Made by a program: the position numbers and the translations under genes. Positions 51,616-60,521 of a DNA stretch of 64,000 bases are shown in pieces (position 1 is the stretch's first letter; the number at the start of each line of letters is the position of its first letter). The stretch comes from JAAYJT01 sp037445555 (GTDB lineage Bacteria; Bacteroidota; Bacteroidia; Bacteroidales; JAAYJT01). The stretch covers positions 1 through 64,000 of the forward strand of contig JBBIKG010000020.1 of NCBI GenBank assembly GCA_037445555.1, read 5' to 3'. The notes below the pieces were generated by a model. The model made no database searches and was not told where the DNA came from. It saw nothing but the letters and a program-made list of their open reading frames with translations.

Positions 51616-52655
51616 TGCGGAATGTGAAGTGTTGCAGTGAACGTTCCGTTGCTCTTTTCTATCTCTAATAGGTCTGCGCGGCCATAAAGCAATTGTAGTC
51701 GCCTGGCTATGTTGCTCAACCCTGTTCCGGTTCCTTTTGCGGCCTTGTGCCCGGCATCGTAACTATTTGAGACCTCAATCCGAAGACTATTATTTTTAAT
51801 ACTGGCTTTAAGCTTGATATTAACATCTTCCGTCATTTCATACACACCGTGTTTCACCGCATTTTCGACCAAAGGTTGCATGATCATGGCCGGTAGCTTT
51901 GCTTCAAGGCAATCGTCATCAATGGTTTCGTTGATCCTTAAACGATCCAAGAATCTGACTTTTTCAATATCCAGATAAAGCCTTACATGGCTAAGTTCCT
52001 CTTTCAGGGTGCATAAGGCTTCTTCTTTTTGCTTCAGGGAGTGGCGCATAAACTCTGACAGTTTCAGGACCATTTCGCGCGCCAGCGCTGGTTGGCTAAT
52101 TATCAGCGTATTGATCGAGTTAAGGGTGTTAAAAAGAAAATGAGGCTTGATCTGCGACCTTAACATATTTATTTCGGCATCATGCAGCAGGCTTTTTAAC
52201 GCATTTTCTCGATTCCGGTTTTCATCCAATTCCCGATAAGCCGCTATGAGATAAAATAGCCCGGTCATCAGTAAATAGAGAAAAACACCGCTTATAGCCC
52301 TTATGACGACCGAGTTATCCAGAAAAGACAGATAACCATTATTTTCGGGCATCAGAGAATGTAAAACCTGGTTGCTGGCAAAGATCCACAGTGCTACACT
52401 CAGCGCACATCCTACGACGTGTTTTGCCAGCGCCTCAAAAAAGGTGCTCTTATACAAGCTTGTATATTTGGTCCAAAACCAAAGCCCAGCGCCGATCACT
52501 ACAAAAAGACCATTGTGTACAAAGCTGTCGAGAGCAGCCTCCTTTACCGATAACTGCCATGCTGTCGGCAAAAGCACGAAATGGATAGCAGCTATTGCTA
52601 TCCATAAGGCTGGATATACCAGCATGGAAGGTGAACCGTTTATCGGTCTGGGCAT
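51612..52655 (-). CDS. LytS-type sensor histidine kinase
   Basis: About 347 residues from ATG 52655; the frame reaches 52703 but would overlap the gene before it. Four N-terminal membrane helices (about 15-165) precede a His_kinase domain with the phospho-acceptor in SQIKPHFLFNTLNS, and an HATPase domain with PLVENAVKHG and GTGTGLSNIARRL. No extracellular sensor domain is present, so it probably senses changes within the membrane or through its partner LiaF-like protein encoded 10 bases upstream. Confidence 0.92.
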   Translation of the reverse strand: MPRPINGSPSMLVYPALWIAIAAIHFVLLPTAWQLSVKEAALDSFVHNGLFVVIGAGLWFWTKYTSLYKSTFFEALAKHVVGCALSVALWIFASNQVLHSLMPENNGYLSFLDNSVVIRAISGVFLYLLMTGLFYLIAAYRELDENRNRENALKSLLHDAEINMLRSQIKPHFLFNTLNSINTLIISQPALAREMVLKLSEFMRHSLKQKEEALCTLKEELSHVRLYLDIEKVRFLDRLRINETIDDDCLEAKLPAMIMQPLVENAVKHGVYEMTEDVNIKLKASIKNNSLRIEVSNSYDAGHKAAKGTGTGLSNIARRLQLLYGRADLLEIEKSNGTFTATLHIPQ

Positions 52656-52665
52656 CTGATCCAGG

Positions 52666-53379
52666 TTAGAAACTCTTGATTTCTCCGCCACCAAAGATAG
52701 CAACTCCTTTAACTATAAGTATTTTATTACTGTCCACTTGCGACAGTGGTCGCTTGTCGGAGAACCCGCCCAAAATATTGACTGTCTCAAGCTTAACATT
52801 CCAGTCGGTCGGAACGATGAGTGTTGATCCTCCGAACACTGCCACAAGTTCCAGCACATTTGTTCCCGGCGCCAGATTAGCTTTCAGCAGGTTGATTTTG
52901 GCACCCCCAAAAACAGTGACAACTTCGCCACCGCGAAAAGAATCGGAGTAAACCAGTTTGTCAAGCCCGCCAAAAATTACGCTCTCATTCAGCACGTCAT
53001 CCCCCTGGCTAACAGCAGTTATGTGATGTCTTTTACCCCAATTGCCTGCGTTAAAAATCATGACCAATCCAACGATGATGAAGATCGATGGCCAGAATAT
53101 CTGCCCGATACTTGTAGGGTATCCAAGGTAACGGGTCAGCAGGAAGAAAGAACCTACTGCGATAAGAATAAAACCCAACAGCCTGGATTTGCGGTCAAGA
53201 TTGAGTAATCCTATGGCAATAATAAGCATCGGCCATGATAAAATGATTCGGCTCAACCCAGAGTTGAGCACTCCCATGTTCTTGAGTAAGAGTATTATAC
53301 CTACTCCTATTATCAATATTCCGAACATGAGGGTTTGCGGTTTAGGACCGGTCGGTTTTGGAGTTTCTGCATTTTCCAT
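52666..53379 (-). CDS. LiaF-like membrane protein (DUF5668 plus LiaF C-terminal domain)
   Basis: 237 residues from ATG 53379 (MENAETPKPTGP). Four to five short hydrophobic hairpins form the N-terminal half (about 18-120), with the FGILIIGVGIILLLKNMGVL pattern of DUF5668. A C-terminal beta-helical domain (about 135-237) has repeated FGG turns (SVIFGGLDKL, VTVFGGAKINLL, VAVFGGSTLIVP, VAIFGGGEIKSF), as in the cell-wall-active-antibiotic response protein LiaF. It is first in an operon with the LytS/LytTR pair. In Firmicutes LiaF restrains a kinase, suggesting a similar role here by analogy. Confidence 0.85.
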   Translation of the reverse strand: MENAETPKPTGPKPQTLMFGILIIGVGIILLLKNMGVLNSGLSRIILSWPMLIIAIGLLNLDRKSRLLGFILIAVGSFFLLTRYLGYPTSIGQIFWPSIFIIVGLVMIFNAGNWGKRHHITAVSQGDDVLNESVIFGGLDKLVYSDSFRGGEVVTVFGGAKINLLKANLAPGTNVLELVAVFGGSTLIVPTDWNVKLETVNILGGFSDKRPLSQVDSNKILIVKGVAIFGGGEIKSF

Positions 53380-53578
53380 AGTGAGAAATTTTAAGGTTAA
53401 CGAGGCAAAACTACTCAGGGTTGGCGGGAGCCACAACAAAAAATCGGTGAACGTATGAAATTCTCCGGTAAGCGGCTTCACCGGCATGGTGATTGTTTTG
53501 GAGTCGATGTTTCCTTTGATACCATCGCTAAACTGCAATATTTCAGTAGTATAAAAGCGGGTGCAAAGCTATTTTTTC

Positions 53579-53586
53579 TAATTTTG
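53579..53586 (+). promoter_or_regulatory. ileS promoter -7 box
   Basis: TAATTTTG matches TAnnTTTG, 37 bases before the ileS ATG at 53624. It is the probable promoter of ileS-dksA-lspA. Confidence 0.4.
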
Positions 53587-53623
53587 CAGGCTATTTTACG
53601 ACAGGACAAAGCAACTCGAAAGG

Positions 53624-56600
53624 ATGAAACGTAAGTACAAGGAATACAAACAACTAAGTCTGACTCATATAGGAAAAGATATTCTTAATTATTGGGAGGA
53701 GCATGATATCTTTCATAAGAGCTTGAGTGTGCGCGAAGGTAATCAGCAATTTGTTTTCTACGAAGGTCCTCCCTCGGCCAACGGAATGCCCGGCATTCAT
53801 CATGTGATTTCGCGAGCCATTAAGGATATTTTCTGTCGCTATAAAACACAAAAAGGGTTTCATGTGGCACGCAAAGCCGGATGGGACACCCACGGCCTGC
53901 CGATCGAGATTGCTGTCGAGAAAACTCTAGGTATCACCAAAGACGATATCGGCCGAAAGATCTCCGTTGCCGAATATAACGCCCAATGCCGGCAGGAAGT
54001 AATGAAGTACAAAGACCTTTGGGACGACCTCACACGCAAGATAGGTTATTGGGTAGATCTTAAAGACCCTTACATCACTTTCGAAAACAAGTATATCGAA
54101 ACGCTCTGGTATCTTCTTTCAAGGCTATATGAGAAGGGATTGCTTTACAAAGGGTATTCCATTCAGCCATATTCACCCGCTGCAGGTACAGGCCTGAGCA
54201 CCCATGAGCTGAACCAGCCGGGGTGCTACCGCATGGTCAAAGACAACACCGTGACAGCCCAGTTCAAGGTTATACGAAACGCTGCCAGCGAATTTCTGTA
54301 CAAAAAATCCCATGGGGATGTCTTTATTCTTGCCTGGACCACCACACCCTGGACATTGCCATCGAACACATCGCTCGCTATCGGTAATAATATTGACTAC
54401 ACCAGCATTAAGACCTACAATCCATATACCTACCAGCCAGTCACCGTGGTGCTGGCCAAAGACCTTGTTGCTAAGTATTTTCCCGAAAAGAATGCTTCAA
54501 TGAAGCTGGATGAATATGAAGCCGGCCAGAAAAACATCCCCTTTGAGGTAGCCGCCGAATTCAGGGGCGAAATGCTGGTAGGAATCCGCTATGAACAGTT
54601 GCTGCCTTATGCACAACCCGAAACCGGCGATGCATTTGTAGTGGTGTCAGGAGATTTTGTCACCACTGAGGACGGAACCGGTATCGTGCATATCGCTCCT
54701 AGTTTTGGCGCCGACGACTTCAGAACCGGCAAACAATACGGGCTTGGCTCTCTGACGCTGGTGGGCAAAGACGGACGCTTTACCCATGAAATGGGCGAAT
54801 TTGCAGGCAGATATGTAAAAGCCGAATACGACCCGGATTTCGACCCAAACAAAGATGATAATGTCGATATTGACATCATTGTTAAACTCAAGCGCGAAAA
54901 CCGCGCCTTCAAGTCTGAGAAGTATGAGCACTCATATCCTCACTGCTGGCGTACTGATAAGCCCATCCTGTATTACCCGCTCGATTCGTGGTTCATTAAA
55001 ACTACTGCCTACCGCGACCGGATGATCGAGTTGAATAAAACCATAAACTGGAAGCCGGAATCAACCGGAACAGGGCGTTTCGGAAATTGGCTCGAAAATC
55101 TTGTCGATTGGAACCTTTCCCGTTCGCGCTACTGGGGTACGCCTCTGCCTATCTGGGTTAGTGATGACGGCAGGGAGCATATCTGCATCGGCTCTCTGAG
55201 GCAACTTAAAAGCGAAATTGAAAAATCCATCGCGGCAGGGTTTATGACCAATAACCCCCTGGCCAATTTCGACCCCGACGATGAGTCAGACGAAAATTAC
55301 CGCACCTTCGATCTTCACCGGCCCTATGTCGATGAAATAATTCTTGTGTCGCCTACGGGCAGGCGTATGACTCGAGAATCCGACCTGATTGATGTTTGGT
55401 TCGATTCGGGAGCCATGCCTTTCGCTCAGTTTCACTATCCCTTTGAGAAAAAAAATGAGCTAAATGAATTCTTCCCGGCTGATTTCATCGCTGAAGGAGT
55501 AGATCAAACCCGTGGATGGTTCTTCACCCTGCATGCTATTGCCACTATGGTATTTGATGATGTTTCTTTCAGGACAGTGGTTTCAAACGGACTTGTTCTT
55601 GACAAGATGGGAAACAAAATGTCGAAACGCCTGAAAAATGCCGTCGATCCGTTTGACACTATCGCCAAATACGGGCCAGATGCGACAAGATGGTACATGA
55701 TCACCAACTCACAGCCCTGGGATAACCTTAAATTCGATATTGAGGGCGTGGTTGAGGTACAACGAAAATTTTTCGGCACCCTTTTCAATACATACAGTTT
55801 CTTTGCCCTGTATGCCAACATCGACGGGTTTGCCTACAAAGAAGCCGAAGTGCCCTATGCTGAAAGGCCAGAGCTAGATCGCTGGATACTCTCTGAGCTG
55901 AACACCCTTATCCGGCAAGTGGACGAATACTATTCGGACTATGAGCCTACCAAGGCAGGACGTACCCTACAACAATTTGTTGACGAACACCTCAGCAACT
56001 GGTATGTGCGCCTCTCGCGGCGTCGTTTCTGGAAAGGAGAGTATACCCCCGACAAAATCTCTGCCTATCAGACTCTGTACCGCTGTCTGGAAACCATAGC
56101 TATGTTGGCGGCACCCATCGCACCATTCTTCATGGACAGGCTTTTTCTTGATCTGAATCATGTATCTCAGCTTTGCCCGGTCCAGTCGGTTCACCTGACC
56201 GATTTTCCGGCAGCCGATCCTGCTTGTGTCGACGAGGAGCTGGAAGAACGTATGGAGCTAGCTCAGCAGGTCTCATCCATGGTGTTATCGTTGCGAAAGC
56301 GTACAAATATCCGCGTCCGCCAGCCATTGGCCCGCATAATGCTGCCTATGAACGATGCTCACTTCCGTACCCAGATTGAGTCGGTAAGAAATCTGATACT
56401 AAGCGAGGTAAACGTTAAAGAGATTGAATTTCTGTCTGAGGATTACGCTCTTCTGGTCAAAAAAATCAAGCCGAACTTCAAAACACTGGGGCCTGTGTTC
56501 GGGAAAGCAATGAAAGAAATCGCCACGGCAATAGCCGGTCTCAGCCAGGCGGATATTACCAGCCTCGAAGCCAACGGATTCTTTAATCTTAAAATTGGAG

Positions 56601-57001
56601 ACCTGGAAGCCACCCTAAATCTCGCTGATGTAGATATAATTACCGAAGATATTCCCGGATGGGTGGTGGCCAACACAGGCAACCTGACCGTAGCCCTGGA
56701 CATCAACATTACACCACCTTTAAAGCGCGAAGGCATTGCCCGCGAACTTATCAACCGCATTCAAAACCTAAGGAAAGAAAAGGGATTTGAAGTGACCGAT
56801 AAAATTGAATTATTTATTGAGAAAAACCACAGCATCGATCAAGCAATTCAAAATAATATTCATTATATTTGTTCAGAAACCCTGGCGCAGTCACTTGAAC
56901 TTTCTGAGTATATTTCAGACGAGGACAAAGTGAAGGTAGAGGTGGACGATGACATCTCAACTTTTATCCAGATCAAAAGGGTTCAGAACGAATTGATTTA
57001 A
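53624..57001 (+). CDS. ileS: Isoleucine--tRNA ligase
   Basis: 1125 residues, long for IleRS but normal for this phylum. The class I HIGH-type region reads SANGMPGIHHVISRA, and KMSKS appears as GNKMSKRLKNAVDP. The editing domain lies around 180-420, with the WTTTPWTLPSNT segment and GTGIVHIAPSFGADDF. The anticodon-binding domain has LSNWYVRLSRRRFWKGE, followed by a C-terminal extension. The GIHH variant instead of HxGH is, from memory, a regular feature of Bacteroidota IleRS. It is first in an operon with dksA and lspA. Confidence 0.96.
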   Translation: MKRKYKEYKQLSLTHIGKDILNYWEEHDIFHKSLSVREGNQQFVFYEGPPSANGMPGIHHVISRAIKDIFCRYKTQKGFHVARKAGWDTHGLPIEIAVEKTLGITKDDIGRKISVAEYNAQCRQEVMKYKDLWDDLTRKIGYWVDLKDPYITFENKYIETLWYLLSRLYEKGLLYKGYSIQPYSPAAGTGLSTHELNQPGCYRMVKDNTVTAQFKVIRNAASEFLYKKSHGDVFILAWTTTPWTLPSNTSLAIGNNIDYTSIKTYNPYTYQPVTVVLAKDLVAKYFPEKNASMKLDEYEAGQKNIPFEVAAEFRGEMLVGIRYEQLLPYAQPETGDAFVVVSGDFVTTEDGTGIVHIAPSFGADDFRTGKQYGLGSLTLVGKDGRFTHEMGEFAGRYVKAEYDPDFDPNKDDNVDIDIIVKLKRENRAFKSEKYEHSYPHCWRTDKPILYYPLDSWFIKTTAYRDRMIELNKTINWKPESTGTGRFGNWLENLVDWNLSRSRYWGTPLPIWVSDDGREHICIGSLRQLKSEIEKSIAAGFMTNNPLANFDPDDESDENYRTFDLHRPYVDEIILVSPTGRRMTRESDLIDVWFDSGAMPFAQFHYPFEKKNELNEFFPADFIAEGVDQTRGWFFTLHAIATMVFDDVSFRTVVSNGLVLDKMGNKMSKRLKNAVDPFDTIAKYGPDATRWYMITNSQPWDNLKFDIEGVVEVQRKFFGTLFNTYSFFALYANIDGFAYKEAEVPYAERPELDRWILSELNTLIRQVDEYYSDYEPTKAGRTLQQFVDEHLSNWYVRLSRRRFWKGEYTPDKISAYQTLYRCLETIAMLAAPIAPFFMDRLFLDLNHVSQLCPVQSVHLTDFPAADPACVDEELEERMELAQQVSSMVLSLRKRTNIRVRQPLARIMLPMNDAHFRTQIESVRNLILSEVNVKEIEFLSEDYALLVKKIKPNFKTLGPVFGKAMKEIATAIAGLSQADITSLEANGFFNLKIGDLEATLNLADVDIITEDIPGWVVANTGNLTVALDINITPPLKREGIARELINRIQNLRKEKGFEVTDKIELFIEKNHSIDQAIQNNIHYICSETLAQSLELSEYISDEDKVKVEVDDDISTFIQIKRVQNELI

Positions 57002-57007
57002 CCAATC

Positions 57008-57014
57008 AGGAGGA
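57008..57014 (+). promoter_or_regulatory. Shine-Dalgarno sequence before dksA
   Basis: AGGAGGA lies 6 bases upstream of the ATG at 57021, an ideal Shine-Dalgarno position. This is unusual in a phylum where most genes lack one, and suggests high or specially controlled translation. Confidence 0.5.
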
Positions 57015-57020
57015 AACCAT

Positions 57021-57419
57021 ATGCAGGACGTTGAAAAAACCAAAACCCGATACTCTGACGAAGAACTGGAAGAGTTCAAGCAAATCATACTTAAGAAACT
57101 TGAAAAGGCCAGGCGTGACCTAAAACTGCTGACTGAGGCCTTTACCATGAGCAACGAACACGATACCAACGATACATCGCCAACCTTCAAAGTGCTTGAA
57201 GAAGGCTATCAGGTTCTGTCGAAAGAAGAAAACAGCAGGCTGGCCGCGCGCCAGGACAAGTTTATCAAATCGCTCGAGGCCGCACTAATCCGCATCGAAA
57301 ACAAAACCTACGGCGTCTGCAGAGCTACCGGCAAACTCATTGCCAAAGAGCGTTTGCGCAGCGTTCCGCATGCCACCCTCAGCATCGAAGCCAAACTCAA
57401 CCAAGGCACAAACCGCTAA
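57021..57419 (+). CDS. DksA/TraR-family protein with degenerate zinc finger
   Basis: 132 residues. The coiled-coil N-terminal half (about 10-95) is followed by the finger region VCRATGKLIAKERLRSVPHA. The classical CxxC-x17-CxxC has only Cys100; the other positions are Thr103, Ser121 and Ala124, so zinc cannot be bound in the normal way. Zinc-independent DksA paralogues exist in other bacteria and still act with ppGpp on RNA polymerase. Located 19 bases after ileS and 99 bases before lspA, a conserved neighbourhood. Confidence 0.9.
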   Translation: MQDVEKTKTRYSDEELEEFKQIILKKLEKARRDLKLLTEAFTMSNEHDTNDTSPTFKVLEEGYQVLSKEENSRLAARQDKFIKSLEAALIRIENKTYGVCRATGKLIAKERLRSVPHATLSIEAKLNQGTNR

Positions 57420-57518
57420 CAGGAGTATAACAAAGTTGTTAATTGTCTGAAAACAATTGTAAAGGCAATCAGCCGCGTACTATAGGTATGGCAAAAAATT
57501 AATATAACCTGCCCGAAT

Positions 57519-58226
57519 GTGAAAAAATCGATTGCTCTGATATTGAGTTTGCTTTTTATTGACCAGGCGCTTAAGTTCTGGATCAAAACCAATATGGCTC
57601 TGGGACAAGAGTTTCATGTGCTGGGAGACTGGTTTCTGATTCATTTTACAGAAAACAACGGGATGGCTTTTGGTATTGAGTTTGCAGGCGAGAACGGAAA
57701 AGTTTTCCTTACGCTTTTCAGGATTGTCGCAGTGACGCTCATTGGCTATTATCTCTATCACCTGCACAAAAAGAAATCGCACTGGCTTGCGACTACCAGC
57801 ATAGCTATGATTTTCGCCGGTGCTATGGGGAACATTATCGACAGTGTTTTTTACGGAGTGCTGTTTAATGAAAGCACCTTTTTCAATGCAGCACAGTTTT
57901 TACCTGCCGAAGGCGGGTATGCCTCATTGCTGCATGGCAAAGTGGTGGATATGTTTTATTTTCCCATCATACAAAGCCAATACCCGGATTGGTTTCCTTA
58001 TTGGGGAGGACAGGAATTTATTTTTTTCAGACCCGTCTTTAACATAGCCGATACGTCGATCACTACGGGTGTTTTCATGCTTATTATTTTTCAGAAGAAA
58101 TTTACGGGCGGCGAACCGACCGGAAACAAGACAATCGAACCAACCTCGACCGGGCCCGATTTGATCGCCGAACAGTCAAATCGGGATGAGGAGATTATCA
58201 GTGAATCAGAGAAAACAGAGGAGTGA
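57519..58226 (+). CDS. lspA: Lipoprotein signal peptidase (extended form)
   Basis: 235 residues starting at GTG. Four membrane helices and the catalytic aspartates of signal peptidase II are visible: Asp109 in AGAMGNIIDSVFYG and Asp179 in PVFNIADTSITTG. The NGMAFGI segment is also conserved. It is longer than the E. coli enzyme (164) because of an insertion between the two aspartates (about 115-170) and a hydrophilic C-terminal tail. It cleaves prolipoprotein signal peptides in the inner membrane. Confidence 0.95.
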   Translation: MKKSIALILSLLFIDQALKFWIKTNMALGQEFHVLGDWFLIHFTENNGMAFGIEFAGENGKVFLTLFRIVAVTLIGYYLYHLHKKKSHWLATTSIAMIFAGAMGNIIDSVFYGVLFNESTFFNAAQFLPAEGGYASLLHGKVVDMFYFPIIQSQYPDWFPYWGGQEFIFFRPVFNIADTSITTGVFMLIIFQKKFTGGEPTGNKTIEPTSTGPDLIAEQSNRDEEIISESEKTEE

Positions 58227-58241
58227 TTAAGGCAAAAAACA

Positions 58242-58265
58242 AAGTCCCCGGTGTGACGGGGACTT
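58242..58265 (-). terminator. Intrinsic terminator of tRNA-Phe
   Basis: AAGTCCCCG (58242-58250) pairs perfectly with CGGGGACTT (58257-58265) over a 6-base loop. On the minus strand it is followed by a T-run (TTGTTTTTT). It lies 5 bases past the tRNA 3' end and may also stop the opposing lspA transcript. Confidence 0.8.
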
Positions 58266-58270
58266 GTGGG

Positions 58271-58343
<73 letters not shown>

Positions 58344-58459
58344 GCCTGAATCGGCTGCAAAGATAAAAAGATTTTACTTGTGCTTATCACAACCTTCAAA
58401 AAATATCAGCCTCAATCTCTGAGCCCGCATTAATCTCCGCCTAATCCAAATGTCAATAT

Positions 58460-59218
58460 ATGTCAGTGGAAAGCAAAACCTACATCATAATCGATTGCGG
58501 AAACACCTACGTCAAATTATCCATATTCGACAATGACCGTACATCATTGCGTAAAAAGTTTGGGGTGAGGCGACTGAAGGCACTAAAGAATTTTCTGGAA
58601 ACATGCCATCCGGGCAGCCAATGCATCATTTCCTCGGTGATCGACCTTCCGGATTATCTGATGAACACACTGCACAGCAGGTTTGAGACGGTTGTTCTGT
58701 CGCATGACACCCCTGTGCCATTAAAAAACCTCTATCACACACCGGCCACCTTGGGGAAAGACCGCATTGCGGCTGCTGTAGCCGGAAGGAGCCTGTGTAC
58801 AACATCCGATGTGCTGGTGATTGATGCCGGAACTGCCATTACCATTGACCTGGTGACACAAAAGGGCGAATATTGCGGCGGATCTATTACTCCCGGTCTG
58901 GTTATGCGCTTCAGGGCACTGCATCAGTTTACGAAGCATTTGCCATTGATTAAAGTCAGAAATATTCGGTTTCTTAACGGCCTGAGCACACATGAGTCAA
59001 TACTTTCAGGTGTCGTAAACGGTGTGAGCGCTGAGCTTGACGGCATGATCGACAGGTATCGTGAAAAATATCCCGGCATAAAAATAGTTTTAGGTGGAGG
59101 AGATGCCAAATTATTGCATAAAAGGCTAAAAAATAGCATCTTTGCACTCCCAAATCTGACAGAGATCGGTTTGTTCAAAATCTTAATGTATAACATTGAA
59201 AAAAAGGCTGTTAAATAA
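58460..59218 (+). CDS. coaX: Type III pantothenate kinase
   Basis: 252 residues. The ASKHA-fold phosphate-1 motif IIDCGNTYVKLSIFD, the GKDRIAAAVAG segment, DAGTAITIDLV and GGSITPGLVMRFRALHQFT are those of CoaX. It phosphorylates pantothenate, first step of CoA synthesis, in the cytoplasm. An in-frame choice exists between ATGs, but 58460 gives the normal N terminus. Its 3' end overlaps the next gene by 23 bases. Confidence 0.95.
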   Translation: MSVESKTYIIIDCGNTYVKLSIFDNDRTSLRKKFGVRRLKALKNFLETCHPGSQCIISSVIDLPDYLMNTLHSRFETVVLSHDTPVPLKNLYHTPATLGKDRIAAAVAGRSLCTTSDVLVIDAGTAITIDLVTQKGEYCGGSITPGLVMRFRALHQFTKHLPLIKVRNIRFLNGLSTHESILSGVVNGVSAELDGMIDRYREKYPGIKIVLGGGDAKLLHKRLKNSIFALPNLTEIGLFKILMYNIEKKAVK

Positions 59219-60479
59219 ATATTTCTGCTTGCTTATCGCATCGATGGCAAGCCTTCCGCTGGCAGCACAAACCCGCATCAGCTCGCCATATTCACGATTT
59301 GGGATCGGAGACCTCCACCTCAACAACCACTCTACCATTATGGCCATGGGTGGCATCAGCACCGGGTTGAGCAACCCACTCAGGATCAACCACAGCAATC
59401 CGGCATCGTATGCGGCTTTTGAGCCCAGTTCCTATCTTTTTGAAGCAGGTATTTTTTCAAAATTTGTCCGGTTAAAGCATGAAACCCTTACCCAAAGCGG
59501 CAACTTCACTTCTCTGGGCCATTTTTTAATGGGTTTCCCGGTGTCAAAAACCATAAAAAGCAGTATTGGGCTCATACCTTACAGCAATTTTGGATATCGT
59601 ATCGTTGATATCACCACCGAGGCCAACGTAGGAAAGATAAGCCGGGTGTATGAAGGCGGTGGCGGAATTAACCAGGCATACATCGGAAGTTCGGTTGGGT
59701 TGGGCAAGCGGTTTTCGCTTGGTGTGAACGCAAGCTATCTGTTTGGATCACTGGAAAAAAACCGAACAGTCGGCTTTCCCGATTCGGCAAACCATTTTAA
59801 TACCCGCATCATCAACGACACCCGCGCCGTTGGGTTCAGGGTAACCTCGGGCATGCAGTATCGCCAGCCTGTCGGTAAAAACTATGCCCTGGTTTTTGGC
59901 GCAACGTATTCTCCGGCCATTAAGATCAATACAAGCGAAACCACGCTTGCCTACACGTTTTTCTACAGCACGCTGGGTATTGACGATATCCGGGACACTA
60001 TCCTGAACACTCCTGCCACCAAGGGCAAAATTCAACTGCCTGCCGAGATTTCCGGTGGCGTGGTTTTTCATCGCAATGACCGCTGGATGATCGGGGCCGA
60101 CTACCGCTGGCAAAACTGGGAAAAGTTTTCATTCACAGGTCGATCCGACTCCTTTCGCAACAGCCGGAGTTTCGCTTTTGGCGGGCAGTACAACCCCGAT
60201 GCATCTGCGACATCCGGATATATGAGCTGGGTGAGCTATCGTTTTGGACTCAGATATTCGCAATCATTTCTGGAACTGAGAGATAACCAGCTAAATGAGT
60301 TTGGCATAAGTTTTGGATTAGGTTTACCGCTGGTACGAACACGAACTACCATCAACCTTGGAATAGAAGCCGGGAGCCGCGGAACGATAAAAGCCAACCT
60401 GATCAGGGAAAGTTTTTTCAGACTTTCGGTTGGTTTCTCAATCTACGAGCGATGGTTCGAAAAAAGAAAGTACTTTTAA
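59196..60479 (+). CDS. Outer-membrane beta-barrel protein (FadL/OmpP1-like)
   Basis: 427 residues from a TTG start (KKRLLNKYFCLLIASMASLPLAAQ), which gives a proper signal peptide; the overlap with coaX is 23 bases. The mature part begins TRISSPYSRFGIGDL and has alternating beta strands to a C-terminal strand ending with aromatic residues (RWFEKRKYF). The RINHSNPASYA motif near the N terminus resembles the NPA feature of FadL-like channels. It is probably an outer-membrane channel of unknown cargo. It clusters with the TPR protein and lptC. Confidence 0.82.
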   Translation: MKKRLLNKYFCLLIASMASLPLAAQTRISSPYSRFGIGDLHLNNHSTIMAMGGISTGLSNPLRINHSNPASYAAFEPSSYLFEAGIFSKFVRLKHETLTQSGNFTSLGHFLMGFPVSKTIKSSIGLIPYSNFGYRIVDITTEANVGKISRVYEGGGGINQAYIGSSVGLGKRFSLGVNASYLFGSLEKNRTVGFPDSANHFNTRIINDTRAVGFRVTSGMQYRQPVGKNYALVFGATYSPAIKINTSETTLAYTFFYSTLGIDDIRDTILNTPATKGKIQLPAEISGGVVFHRNDRWMIGADYRWQNWEKFSFTGRSDSFRNSRSFAFGGQYNPDASATSGYMSWVSYRFGLRYSQSFLELRDNQLNEFGISFGLGLPLVRTRTTINLGIEAGSRGTIKANLIRESFFRLSVGFSIYERWFEKRKYF

Positions 60480-60521
60480 CCTTGAGATAGCTGACTTAGA
60501 AAGATTGTCATCCATACCTAA

